Shown: one piece after another, positions 1 to 8,163 of the stretch
How positions within the stretch are numbered: position 1 is the first letter of the stretch
Layout of the letters: each line of letters opens with the position of its first letter
Assembly: GCA_031288575.1 (NCBI GenBank)
Contig: JAITRD010000075.1
Location: 1 to 18,603 of the forward strand
Direction of reading: 5' to 3'
DNA from: Treponema sp.
GTDB taxonomy: Bacteria > Spirochaetota > Spirochaetia > Treponematales > Breznakiellaceae
DNA length: 18,603 bases
Notes under the pieces: model-generated
Seen by the model: only the letters and a program-made list of their open reading frames with translations
Database searches by the model: none
Told to the model about the DNA's origin: nothing
Translations under genes and position numbers: made by a program

Positions 1-426
1 GACGGCAGCCAGTGTTTGGTCGGCAAGGTGGTACAAACCGGGCAATTTGAAAGTTTGGTGATGCCTCTTTACGATGTCAGTTCCTTTATTTCCGCCCGCC
101 ACGCGGAATTCCGTTATGAGGGAATTGTCGAAGGCCAGGGAAGCCCTGAAGATCCCCTGCTTATGCGGTTTATCGGGAAACGCGCCCGGGACGGGATTAG
201 CTACGGGGACCTTATTGTCTCAAGCGGCATAGGGGGAGTATATCCTCCGGGAATTAATATCGGCAGGGTAAACAAAATATTGTACCAGGATTATGAAATA
301 TCTATGACCGTAGAATTAAACCCCACCGTTGATTTTTCCCGTTTGGAATATATGTTTGTTATTGACGCCGATTCGGCGGCCGTTTCCGGGCCGCAGGATG
401 CATTTTCGGGCGAAAGGGACGGCTAA
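1..426 (+). CDS. mreC: Rod shape-determining protein MreC, C-terminal part (5' end outside window)
   Basis: The reading frame is open from base 1, so only the last 141 residues are present. MreC is the periplasmic scaffold of the rod complex (elongasome), linking MreB/MreD to PBP2 and RodA. The visible part is the beta-barrel domain: the stretch GDLIVSSGIGGVYPPGINIG, at visible residues 68-87, is the typical MreC signature, followed by a conserved-looking strand ending EYMFVID. The TTG at 16-18 is only an in-frame leucine and not the likely start, because coding sequence continues upstream of it. An 11-nt gap separates the stop from mreD, and the order mreC-mreD-mrdA-rodA supports the call. 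The N-terminal membrane helix and coiled coil lie outside the window. Confidence 0.93.
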   Translation, partial: DGSQCLVGKVVQTGQFESLVMPLYDVSSFISARHAEFRYEGIVEGQGSPEDPLLMRFIGKRARDGISYGDLIVSSGIGGVYPPGINIGRVNKILYQDYEISMTVELNPTVDFSRLEYMFVIDADSAAVSGPQDAFSGERDG

Positions 427-437
427 GGATAAAAGGG

Positions 438-947
438 ATGGCTAAAAATATTTTTTGGGCAATTATTTTTGCCTTTATTGCCGCCATAGCGCAATCTACC
501 CTGCTGGCCTTTGTTACGGTTCATATTCATTTTCCCGTTCCCGATCTGGTCTTGGGGATCGTTGTCTTTACGGCCTATATTAACGGCGTTATGACCGGGC
601 AGGTTACGGGTTTTTTTTCCGGCCTTTTGCTGGATTTTTTGTCCGCCGCTCCCCTGGGGCTCAACGCGTTTATTTATACCCTAATAGGCGCCTTGACCGG
701 GTTTATGAAGGGTACTTTTTTTTTAGATGTTTTATTTCTGCCCATGATCCTTTGCGGCTGTGCCACGATTTTTAAAGCCCTGCTTCTTTTTTTTCTGCAC
801 TTTTTGTTTCCTGAAACAATACCGGTTTATTCCGTTTTTCACCTGATTTTTTGGCTTGAGCTGCTTTTAAACACCCTCTTGGCTCCCCTGTTATTTGGGT
901 TTTTAAAGCTTTTCAAATCCCTGCTTATAGAAAGGAGGCAGACCTGA
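438..947 (+). CDS. mreD: Rod shape-determining membrane protein MreD
   Basis: This 169-residue protein is almost wholly hydrophobic, with about five or six membrane segments (roughly residues 7-28, 35-60, 70-90, 98-122 and 130-160) and a short basic C-terminus. It is the inner-membrane partner of MreC in the rod complex. Primary sequence is weakly conserved in this family, so the call rests on length, topology and position between mreC and mrdA. The ATG is preceded by AAGGA about 8 nt upstream. Its stop codon overlaps the mrdA start as TGATG, and the mrdA ribosome binding site (AAAGGAGG) lies inside its last codons, which suggests coupled translation. Confidence 0.9.
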   Translation: MAKNIFWAIIFAFIAAIAQSTLLAFVTVHIHFPVPDLVLGIVVFTAYINGVMTGQVTGFFSGLLLDFLSAAPLGLNAFIYTLIGALTGFMKGTFFLDVLFLPMILCGCATIFKALLLFFLHFLFPETIPVYSVFHLIFWLELLLNTLLAPLLFGFLKLFKSLLIERRQT

Positions 948-2824
948 TGTCATCCATATCCCCCGTTCCGGAAGGGGAAGGGCGGCCTGAAAGGCGGATT
1001 AACCTTCTGCGGATTATTTTTATTGCTATTTTTTTAACCTATTCCCTCCGGCTGTTTAGCATGCAGGTTTTAAGCGGCGAATTATACCGGTCCCGGGCGC
1101 AGAATATCGCCCGCCGGACTACGGTTATTCCCGCCCAGCGGGGAGAAATTTATGACAGAAACTTTAATTTGCCCTTGGTGCTTAATACGGATTCCTTCGC
1201 GGTTAGCATCACCCCCGCCGAAGTGCCCTCGGGAACCATGCCGGAACTTTTTGACCGGGTTGCATCCATTCTGGGGATCTCCCGGGAGCAGATAGAACAG
1301 AAAATCCCCGTTCAGTATTATTACCTTTACCAGCCGGTGGAAATAGCCGTCAATGTGCCCTTTAATACTATCGCCGTATTGGCGGAAAATGTGGATACCC
1401 TGCCGGGGGTTTCCTGGCAGTCTAAGCCGATGCGGAATTATATTGACAGCGAAAGCCTTTCCCACATTATCGGTTATGTAGGGGATATTACCCTGGACGA
1501 GCTTACCATGCTCTATAACAAGGGCTATCAACAGGGGGATATGATTGGAAAGGCCGGCATTGAACGGCAGTATGATGAAATTTTACGGGGACAGGAAGGA
1601 TGGGAAACCCGTACCGTGGATGTTCGGGGCAGGCGGGTGGCGGCGGATCAAAATAATAGCAGGAAAGCTCCCGTTATGGGAAAAAATCTCGTCCTTACCA
1701 TTGACCGCCCTATTCAAACCCTGGTTGAGAAAGCTCTGGGAAAACGGATCGGCGCGGTAGTGGTGACGCGCCCCGCCACCGGGGAAATTCTGGCGATGGT
1801 TTCCTATCCCTGGTATGATCCGAATATTTTTAACCGTTCTCCAGGAGCCGAATATCAAGCCCTTATTAACGATCCCAACAAACCCTTTTTAAACCGGGCC
1901 ATACAATCGAGTTATCCCCCGGCGTCCGCCTTTAAAATTGTTATGACCACCGGTATTTTAGCGGAAAATTCCTTTCCCCCGGATCAAACCGTTGATTGTT
2001 TGGGAGAACTCAGCTATGGGGACCGGCTGTGGCGCTGCCATATCCGCAAGCCCGGTCATGGCAGGCTCAACCTCCATCAGGCCATGGCCCAGTCTTGTGA
2101 TATCTATTATTGGATCGTGGGGCGGGATTATCTTGGGGTGGAGCGGATCGTTTCCTACGCCCAGGAATATGGATTTGGGGAAACTACGGGGATAGATCTT
2201 CCCGGTGAAATCGCCGGTTTTATTCCAAATCCCCAATGGAAGGATCGCCGTTTTCATGAACGGTGGCTGGACGGGGATACTATGAACATGTCTATCGGCC
2301 AGGGCTATACCCTGGTTACCCCCATACAGATGGCAAATATGGTGGCTATGGTGGTAAATGACGGGGTGATTTACGAACCCCATCTCCTTAAGGAAGTACG
2401 AAACCCCCTGACCGGGGCTGTAGAAGAAAGTGTAACTCCCAGGGTGCTTCATAAAAGCGATTTGTCTCCGGATATTTTTAAAACCGTGCGCCGGGATATG
2501 CGGGGGGTTATCAGCCAGGGAACCGCCCGGTTTCCCCTGAATATAAAATCCGTAGAAATAGCCGGAAAAACCGGCACCGGAGAGGTAGGGCTTCAGGATC
2601 AGTGGCATTCCTGGTTTGCGGCTTACGCCCCTTATGAAACGGATAATCCCGAAGAACAGATAGTGGTGTCCATTATTGTCGAAGCGGTTAACCAATGGGA
2701 ATGGTGGGCGCCCTATGCATCGGCGATTATTTTTCAGGGAATTTTTGCGGGGGAGTCCTATGAAGAGGCGGTTGCGTCCCTGGGATTGCAATATATTATG
2801 CCCATCCACGGACGCCGGGAATAA
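947..2824 (+). CDS. mrdA: Penicillin-binding protein 2, peptidoglycan D,D-transpeptidase
   Basis: This class B PBP cross-links new peptidoglycan during cell elongation, working with the RodA glycosyltransferase. The 625 residues comprise a short cytoplasmic tail, one membrane anchor (about 19-41), a PBP dimerisation/pedestal domain (about 60-240) and a transpeptidase domain (about 268-600). The active-site motifs are visible: Ser327-Ala-Phe-Lys330 (SxxK), Ser383-Cys-Asp385 (SxN position, with Asp as in other PBP2 proteins) and Lys541-Thr-Gly543 (KTG). Length matches the family. The start is set by AAAGGAGG 8 nt before the ATG. The stop overlaps rodA by one base (TAATG). Cys351, Cys364, His371 and Cys384 cluster around the second motif and could form a metal site (see findings). 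Confidence 0.96.
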   Translation: MSSISPVPEGEGRPERRINLLRIIFIAIFLTYSLRLFSMQVLSGELYRSRAQNIARRTTVIPAQRGEIYDRNFNLPLVLNTDSFAVSITPAEVPSGTMPELFDRVASILGISREQIEQKIPVQYYYLYQPVEIAVNVPFNTIAVLAENVDTLPGVSWQSKPMRNYIDSESLSHIIGYVGDITLDELTMLYNKGYQQGDMIGKAGIERQYDEILRGQEGWETRTVDVRGRRVAADQNNSRKAPVMGKNLVLTIDRPIQTLVEKALGKRIGAVVVTRPATGEILAMVSYPWYDPNIFNRSPGAEYQALINDPNKPFLNRAIQSSYPPASAFKIVMTTGILAENSFPPDQTVDCLGELSYGDRLWRCHIRKPGHGRLNLHQAMAQSCDIYYWIVGRDYLGVERIVSYAQEYGFGETTGIDLPGEIAGFIPNPQWKDRRFHERWLDGDTMNMSIGQGYTLVTPIQMANMVAMVVNDGVIYEPHLLKEVRNPLTGAVEESVTPRVLHKSDLSPDIFKTVRRDMRGVISQGTARFPLNIKSVEIAGKTGTGEVGLQDQWHSWFAAYAPYETDNPEEQIVVSIIVEAVNQWEWWAPYASAIIFQGIFAGESYEEAVASLGLQYIMPIHGRRE

Positions 2825-4134
2825 TGAGAATACGGGATTTTCTCGATATTGATTTTTCTCTTTTTTTTGCGGCTATTACCCTTACGGTATTTGGGATACT
2901 TTTTATATATTCCTCGGGGGTAACCGCATCGGGAGTATTGGTTTCTACCGAATACGTCCGGCAGATTATTTGGGCGGTAAGCGGGGTCATTATCGCCTTA
3001 ACCTTAGCCATGGTTGATTACCGCCGGCTGCACGATCCCTCGCTTTATCTTTTTTTAGGAACCCTGGCTTTACTCGTGTATACCTGTAAGTTCGGCCGGG
3101 TGGTGAATAATGCCCGGGCTTGGATAGGCATCGGTTCTTTTGGATTGCAGCCTTCGGAATTTGCCAAAATTGTTACTATCATTTTTCTTGCCCGTTTTCT
3201 GGCGGATACGAACAAAAACCCTCACGCCTTTTCTCGTTTTTTTATTTCTTGTGTTATCGTCTTCCTTCCCATGGGGCTTGTTCTGATCCAGCCTGATTTT
3301 GGGACCGCCCTGGTTTTTATCCCCATACTTCTGGTGATGACCTTTATTGCCGGGGTATCTACAAAATATGTCATTTTTTTGGGGGCCTGTATCGCCCTTA
3401 CCAGCACTCTCATGGTATTGCCCCTATGGCAAAGTTATATCCTCAGGAAATCCATGCCCTTTATTATGGTGCTTACCAATTCCCGCGTTGTAACAATTGC
3501 CATTTTGGCCCTGTCGCTTATTGGGAGTATAGCCCTCTTCGGTTTTCTCCGGTACAAAAAGGGATACTTTTTTTGGATTCTTTATGCGGTAGCGGTGGTG
3601 ATTTTTTCTCTGGCGGCTTCCTATACCTCCCACAAAGTATTAAAGGATTATCAAATCATGCGCCTCATCGTATTCCTGGATCCCGATGTGGATCCCCGGG
3701 GCGCTGGCTGGAATATAATCCAGTCCATCACCGCTATTGGTTCTGGAGGGCTGCGGGGCAAGGGATATCTCCAGGGGACCCAAAGCCATTACCGTTTCCT
3801 GCCCCAGCAAAGCACGGATTTTATTTTTTCTATTTATACTGAAGAATGGGGCCTGCTCGGGGGCCTCCTGGTTTTTGCCCTTTTTCTCCTGATTTGTTTA
3901 AGGCTCATTAAAATTATGAAACTCACCGCGGATCCCTTCGGCATGTATATAACTGCGGGATTGTCGGCCATGTTTATTTTTCATTTTCTTATTAATGTAG
4001 GGATGACCATGGGCATTATGCCTATCACAGGAATTCCCCTCCTTTTTATGTCCTACGGCGGTTCGGCCCTCATTTCGGCCATGTCCGGTGTCGGCTTGTC
4101 TTTAAGTATCTATGTTAGAAGGTTTCGCCATTAA
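2824..4134 (+). CDS. rodA: Rod-complex peptidoglycan glycosyltransferase RodA (SEDS family)
   Basis: RodA is the multi-pass membrane enzyme that polymerises lipid II into glycan strands during elongation, paired with PBP2. The sequence is strongly hydrophobic with about ten membrane segments. SEDS signatures are present: ARAWIGIGSFGLQPSEFAK (about 97-115), QPDFGTAL (156-163), and the periplasmic-loop motif FLPQQSTDFIFSIYTEEWG (325-343), in which Asp332 matches the catalytic Asp of the family. The C-terminal GIPLLFMSYGGS motif is also typical. At 436 residues it is longer than E. coli RodA (about 370); much of the excess seems to lie in the middle, around residues 200-270. No good ribosome binding site precedes the ATG, which overlaps the mrdA stop, so coupled translation is likely. 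Confidence 0.95.
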   Translation: MRIRDFLDIDFSLFFAAITLTVFGILFIYSSGVTASGVLVSTEYVRQIIWAVSGVIIALTLAMVDYRRLHDPSLYLFLGTLALLVYTCKFGRVVNNARAWIGIGSFGLQPSEFAKIVTIIFLARFLADTNKNPHAFSRFFISCVIVFLPMGLVLIQPDFGTALVFIPILLVMTFIAGVSTKYVIFLGACIALTSTLMVLPLWQSYILRKSMPFIMVLTNSRVVTIAILALSLIGSIALFGFLRYKKGYFFWILYAVAVVIFSLAASYTSHKVLKDYQIMRLIVFLDPDVDPRGAGWNIIQSITAIGSGGLRGKGYLQGTQSHYRFLPQQSTDFIFSIYTEEWGLLGGLLVFALFLLICLRLIKIMKLTADPFGMYITAGLSAMFIFHFLINVGMTMGIMPITGIPLLFMSYGGSALISAMSGVGLSLSIYVRRFRH

Positions 4135-4139
4135 GAACT

Positions 4140-6569
4140 ATGGAAAATTTTTATATCAACCCCGTAAAGGATCTTGGGCCCCTGTTGCTCAGTGTTGAAA
4201 AACCTGCCCGCTATGTGGGGGGTGAATACGGCCTTCTGGCCAAAAAAGAGGGGAGGGCGGGGGAATTTCCGCTGCGGACGATTATCGCCTTTCCCGACCT
4301 TTATGAAATCGGTATGTCAAACCAGGCTCTCAGAATCCTCTACAACCGGCTTAACCGGATACCGGGAGTTTCCTGCGACCGGGCCTTTACCCCCGCGCCG
4401 GATTTTGAAGCCCTCCTCAAAGAGCGGGGCCTGCCCCTGTACGGTTTAGATACGGGTATCCCCCTGGCCGCTACGGATATCCTCTGTTTTACCCTGGGTT
4501 ATGAATTAGGTTTTACCGGCCTTTTTACCATATTGAACGCCGCCTTTATTCCCCTCCGCTCCGCCGAAAGATCCGCCGGTTTTCCCCTAGTCATAATGGG
4601 CGGTCCCTGCGTTTCCAATCCTTTGCCTTATGCTGATTTTATTGATGCCTTTTGGATAGGGGAGGCGGAGGGAGGTTTTTTTTCCCTTGTTGAAGAACTT
4701 GCCGAATTAAAACGGGCAGGGGCGGGAAAGGCGGCTTTGTATTCCCGGATTGCGGCCCATCCTTCGATATGGGTTAAGGGAAAGGAACGGGCGATCCGGG
4801 CGCTGGACCGTGATTTTGATTCCCGCGGTGAGGATGCGGCGGTTTTTCCGGTTCCCAATATGAAAGCGGTACAGAACCATGGAGCATTGGAGATCATGCG
4901 GGGATGTCCTAATGGCTGCCGTTTCTGCCATGCCGGATACTGGTACCGGCCTATGCGGCAAAAAAACGCGGAAACTATCCGGGCTGAGGCGGCCGCTTTT
5001 ATTAACCGGGGCGGATACCGGGAGATAAGCCTTTCTTCCCTTTCAACCGGAGATTACCGGTACATAAACGACCTGGTCAAATCCCTTAACCGGAGCTATG
5101 CTTCAGCCCATATATCCTTTCAGCTTCCCTCCCTGCGGATATCCTCCTTTTCCCTGCCTCTTTTGGAAGAGATTTCCCTGGTCAGAAAAAGCGGCCTCAC
5201 CTTTGCCGTGGAAACGCCTGTTGACGGGTGGCAGCTTTCCCTAAATAAAGGGGTAAACCGCGATCAAACGGCCGCCATTTTGGGGGAAGCGAAAAAAAAC
5301 GGCTGGCGGGGAGCAAAGTTTTATTTTATGATCGGTCTTCCTGTTGGAAATTACCAGGCAGGGTATGAAAACAACTATGAAGAAGTTGAAATTGTGAATT
5401 TTATCAAGGATATTGCCCGGCGTACCGGTATGCATTTTTCCGTTAACGTCGGTATTTTTGTGCCGAAACCCCATACTCCCTATCAGTGGGCAGCCCAAAT
5501 AGACGAAGAAAATGCCCGGAAAAAACTCGATTATATCCGCCAGCATCTCAAACCCCTGGGCCATAAGGTAAGTATATCGGATCCCTTTACCTCCCTTCTT
5601 GAAGGAGTAATCAGCCGGGGGGACGGACGGGTAGGGGAGCTTCTTGAAGAGGCCTTTTGGAAGGGCTGCCGGCTTGATGCCTGGAGCGAATATATGCGAA
5701 AAGACATCTGGCAAAATCTTTTTGAGAAATACGGGGAAACGGTAAAACAGGTTTTAAAAGCAAAGGATCCCGCAAAGCCGCTCCCCTGGAAATTTATTGA
5801 ATCCGGCATTAGCCCGCTTTTTTTTCAAAAAGAATTCTCCCGCTCAATTTCCGAAGAACCAACATCACTATGTATGAATAACTGTACACATAGCTGCGGC
5901 ATTTGTTCGGGTCATGATCAAATAGTACAAAATAACATACAATATGATAATATATATACGGCGACAGACAGTAAACTTCCGGAAAAACCGGCGGTAAAAC
6001 GAGGAGATCCTTCTACCTGGCGCCTCCTTTTTTCTTTTTCAAAGGAAGAAAGCGCCATTTTTCAATCCCATCTCTCCCTGATAGATATTTTTTCCATGGC
6101 CTTTTTGCGGGCCGGGATTCCGGTTCTTTATTCGCAGGGGTATAATCCCTTGCCGCGCCTGGAAATAGCTTCGCCTTTGCCCATAGGCATTTCCGCGGCT
6201 TCGGAAATTGCGGCGATAGATTTGGAGGTTTTTCTGGACGCCCAAACTTTTTTGGCCGCCCTTAACCCGAAACTTCCCGGGGGCCTAAAAATCACAAATG
6301 CCATGAATCTCTGTATTCCTTTGGGAGAGAAAAAACATTCCCTTTCATCGCTGCTTTGGGGAGGCGCCTATCAATCCCGGGGCAATGAAACGCAGATTGA
6401 CTACATCAGCTTTGCCGATGAAAAAAACTACCGCAAATCAAGAATTGAATCCGAAGCAGATTTTTTAAACACCGGAAGGCTTTTTGTCCTGGCAAAAAAC
6501 CCGGCAGCCGGCGATGTTCCCTATGCCTCTTATTTTACCGTGTACCGGAATCTTTACCCTGTTGCTTAG
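4140..6569 (+). CDS. Fused B12-binding-like radical SAM protein (TIGR03960 type) with C-terminal DUF2344 domain
   Basis: This 809-residue protein joins two families that are often neighbouring genes elsewhere. Residues about 46-190 resemble the Rossmann-like domain of cobalamin-type radical SAM enzymes, but the cobalamin-ligating DxHxxG motif is not seen. The radical SAM core follows, with its [4Fe-4S] cysteines Cys256, Cys260 and Cys263 (GCPNGCRFCHAGYWYRP). Residues 578-589 hold a second cysteine set (Cys578, 582, 586, 589), then a polar, AT-rich linker (about 590-622) leads to a DUF2344 domain (about 626-809; FQSHLSLIDIF, SQGYNPLPRLEIASPLPIG). The substrate is unknown to me; DUF2344 genes often sit near ribosome- or RNase-related genes in other bacteria. 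The start lies 5 nt after the rodA stop, so it is probably in the mre/rod operon. Confidence 0.88.
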   Translation: MENFYINPVKDLGPLLLSVEKPARYVGGEYGLLAKKEGRAGEFPLRTIIAFPDLYEIGMSNQALRILYNRLNRIPGVSCDRAFTPAPDFEALLKERGLPLYGLDTGIPLAATDILCFTLGYELGFTGLFTILNAAFIPLRSAERSAGFPLVIMGGPCVSNPLPYADFIDAFWIGEAEGGFFSLVEELAELKRAGAGKAALYSRIAAHPSIWVKGKERAIRALDRDFDSRGEDAAVFPVPNMKAVQNHGALEIMRGCPNGCRFCHAGYWYRPMRQKNAETIRAEAAAFINRGGYREISLSSLSTGDYRYINDLVKSLNRSYASAHISFQLPSLRISSFSLPLLEEISLVRKSGLTFAVETPVDGWQLSLNKGVNRDQTAAILGEAKKNGWRGAKFYFMIGLPVGNYQAGYENNYEEVEIVNFIKDIARRTGMHFSVNVGIFVPKPHTPYQWAAQIDEENARKKLDYIRQHLKPLGHKVSISDPFTSLLEGVISRGDGRVGELLEEAFWKGCRLDAWSEYMRKDIWQNLFEKYGETVKQVLKAKDPAKPLPWKFIESGISPLFFQKEFSRSISEEPTSLCMNNCTHSCGICSGHDQIVQNNIQYDNIYTATDSKLPEKPAVKRGDPSTWRLLFSFSKEESAIFQSHLSLIDIFSMAFLRAGIPVLYSQGYNPLPRLEIASPLPIGISAASEIAAIDLEVFLDAQTFLAALNPKLPGGLKITNAMNLCIPLGEKKHSLSSLLWGGAYQSRGNETQIDYISFADEKNYRKSRIESEADFLNTGRLFVLAKNPAAGDVPYASYFTVYRNLYPVA

Positions 6570-6700
6570 TTGCTTAAATAGATAGTTGCTCCTGCTTTTT
6601 GGATCCTATTTTAGTAGACAGAATATACATTATGAATAGTAAATCGGATAATTTATGTAAACTCCCGGAAGGACCTTTGGCAACCTTAAACGTAATAGGA
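6570..6700. other. Convergent intergenic region
   Basis: This 131-bp gap lies between the convergent ends of the radical SAM gene (+) and the lipoprotein gene (-). It is AT-rich. I see a short direct repeat GTTGCTTA GTTGCTTA across the end of the upstream gene (about 6562-6577), but no GC-rich stem followed by a T-run on either strand. No gene or intrinsic terminator can be supported here by eye. Confidence 0.5.
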
Positions 6701-7477
6701 TTAGAAACCGGGGAGCGAAAAAATGCCGATAAATGTGGGAATGCTGTTAATCGGGGAAAAATTGCTATCAATTCCGCTCACCACAATATACATGGAAACA
6801 TAGGTGTGAATGCTAAGGGGAATGTTGTTATCCGCCACATCCGCGTTTATGGCGGAAGTAGCGTTTTGACGGTCATACAACTGCGACGTATTAACAAAAT
6901 ATCTGTCAGGAAGGGGGTTAAACCCCCCGTTATTATTAGATCGGAATAAATTGTAAGTTTGGCCATTTATGGATAAAAAGGGATACCTTCTTCCCGTCTG
7001 CATGGGGGCAAAATCAATTTCCAGGGTACGGCCCAAAGAGGATGAAGCCAATATATCATTTTCGATATCGGCATTTTCCAAAGCCAGGGTATAATAATTC
7101 CGGTTTCTGAAAAAAGCGCTGATAGAGGTGTTTACCTGACTATTCTGGGTATTTGTGGTTGTATAGGGATAGATTGCAAAATAATCCGAGGACAAGGCGG
7201 GATTGATACCGCTTAAAGTGCTTTGCGATAGCTGAATGGTTCCTAACTCAGTCCTATCGCTGATATAGATACGATAATATATGGCGAAATGGGTAAAATA
7301 ATAAAATTCCTGCAGATTGATGTTAGGCAAAGCTATAGAAACCGTAGAATTCAGCCGGCTTTGGATGTTTCCCAAGGGGACCGGATAAAGATAAAAGTAA
7401 TCCTCAATTCCACAGGAAAAAAGGGGAAAAATCAGGCATAACAAGCATATAACAAATTTGTTTTGCCGGTTTTTCAT
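6701..7477 (-). CDS. Putative lipoprotein of unknown function
   Basis: This 258-residue product starts with a charged N-region (MKNRQNK), a hydrophobic core (about 8-20) and a lipobox Leu19-Phe-Ser-Cys22, so export and lipid attachment at Cys22 are expected. The mature part is rich in Ser, Asn, Tyr and Ile, with many alternating short hydrophobic stretches that suggest beta structure. I recognise no domain. The ATG overlaps the stop of the upstream TPR gene by 4 nt (ATGA), so the two genes are coupled. The gene looks more AT-rich than its neighbours, which may reflect fast surface-protein evolution or a different origin. It is the last gene of the leftward cluster. Lipoprotein status is well supported; the function is not. 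Confidence 0.8.
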   Translation of the reverse strand: MKNRQNKFVICLLCLIFPLFSCGIEDYFYLYPVPLGNIQSRLNSTVSIALPNINLQEFYYFTHFAIYYRIYISDRTELGTIQLSQSTLSGINPALSSDYFAIYPYTTTNTQNSQVNTSISAFFRNRNYYTLALENADIENDILASSSLGRTLEIDFAPMQTGRRYPFLSINGQTYNLFRSNNNGGFNPLPDRYFVNTSQLYDRQNATSAINADVADNNIPLSIHTYVSMYIVVSGIDSNFSPINSIPTFIGIFSLPGF

Positions 7478-8157
7478 TGCCGGTTAATAACAAGAATACG
7501 GTTTTGGGCAAGATTGGCCCATACGGCTTCGCCAGGCCAATTATTAATCACTGCCCGGTATGCCTCAAGGGCGGCTTCATTGTTTTTTTGTGTTTCCTGA
7601 AGCCGTCCTATGGAAAACTGAGCCCGGGGCGCTGAAGGGAATATATCCTTAAGGGACACAACATTGGCATACAGCTCAATAGCGCCGGCGATATTCCCTT
7701 GCTCCTCCGCGGCTACCGCGGCATTAAACAAAAAAACCGGGGCAAGATAGGTTTTTGGCGCCAGCCCCGCCGCCTTAGCCCAGGCCTGTTCAGCCTCAGC
7801 CCACTCTTTTTTTTCCGCGTGGATATTAGCGAGTAATGAGCAGGAGCGGGCCCCCGCGTATCCCCGGTGTTTCGCGGCAAATTCGCTGAGTTCGTCCTGC
7901 AAGGCTTGAACCTCTCCCGCCTTACCGGGTTCATTAAGTTCCGCCGACAGGGCCTCATAACGCCGGGTAAAATTCTCAACCGCGCTGACGGCTTTCGCCT
8001 CCAGGCTGTCCCGGATGAGGAAAAAAGCGATCACCCCGGCCAATAAAACAAGGAGCCCCCCAAAACCAATAATAAAGGTTTTGCGGTTTCTCTGCAAAAA
8101 AATATTAAGCCTTTCGTTTATTCCCAAATTTTCAACTTTTTCAAGGGTTGACGACAT
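7474..8157 (-). CDS. Membrane-anchored tetratricopeptide-repeat protein
   Basis: The 227-residue product has a short basic cytoplasmic N-terminus, one membrane helix (about 28-48) and an Ala/Glu-rich helical region with about three TPR-like repeats (about 85-225, e.g. YAGARSCSLLANIHAEKKEW and AQFSIGRLQETQKNNEAALE). The layout resembles YfgM-like or TolA-associated TPR proteins, which serve as periplasmic scaffolds for envelope protein quality control. That comparison is by architecture only. A strong AAAGGAG lies 9 nt before the ATG and overlaps the stop of the upstream sigma54 activator (6-nt gap). It overlaps the downstream lipoprotein gene by 4 nt, which suggests the two products work together at the cell envelope. 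Confidence 0.85.
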   Translation of the reverse strand: MSSTLEKVENLGINERLNIFLQRNRKTFIIGFGGLLVLLAGVIAFFLIRDSLEAKAVSAVENFTRRYEALSAELNEPGKAGEVQALQDELSEFAAKHRGYAGARSCSLLANIHAEKKEWAEAEQAWAKAAGLAPKTYLAPVFLFNAAVAAEEQGNIAGAIELYANVVSLKDIFPSAPRAQFSIGRLQETQKNNEAALEAYRAVINNWPGEAVWANLAQNRILVINRQ

Positions 8158-8163
8158 AGTAAA

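Noticed and set aside
16..426. Treating the TTG at 16 as the start of a short 136-residue gene.
   Set aside because: The frame is open to base 1 and the product is the conserved C-terminal half of MreC, so the gene begins upstream of the window.
1958..2809. Long open frame (283 codons) on the - strand opposite mrdA.
   Set aside because: It lies entirely within mrdA, the product is rich in Pro/His/Gly without any motif, and the + strand gene is certain. It is a shadow frame.
6574..6771. 65-codon frame on the - strand overlapping the end of the lipoprotein gene, which could be read as a frameshifted continuation.
   Set aside because: The lipoprotein frame ends plausibly at its own stop, and the other frame has no motif linking it to that protein. 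A homologue alignment would be needed to revive the idea.
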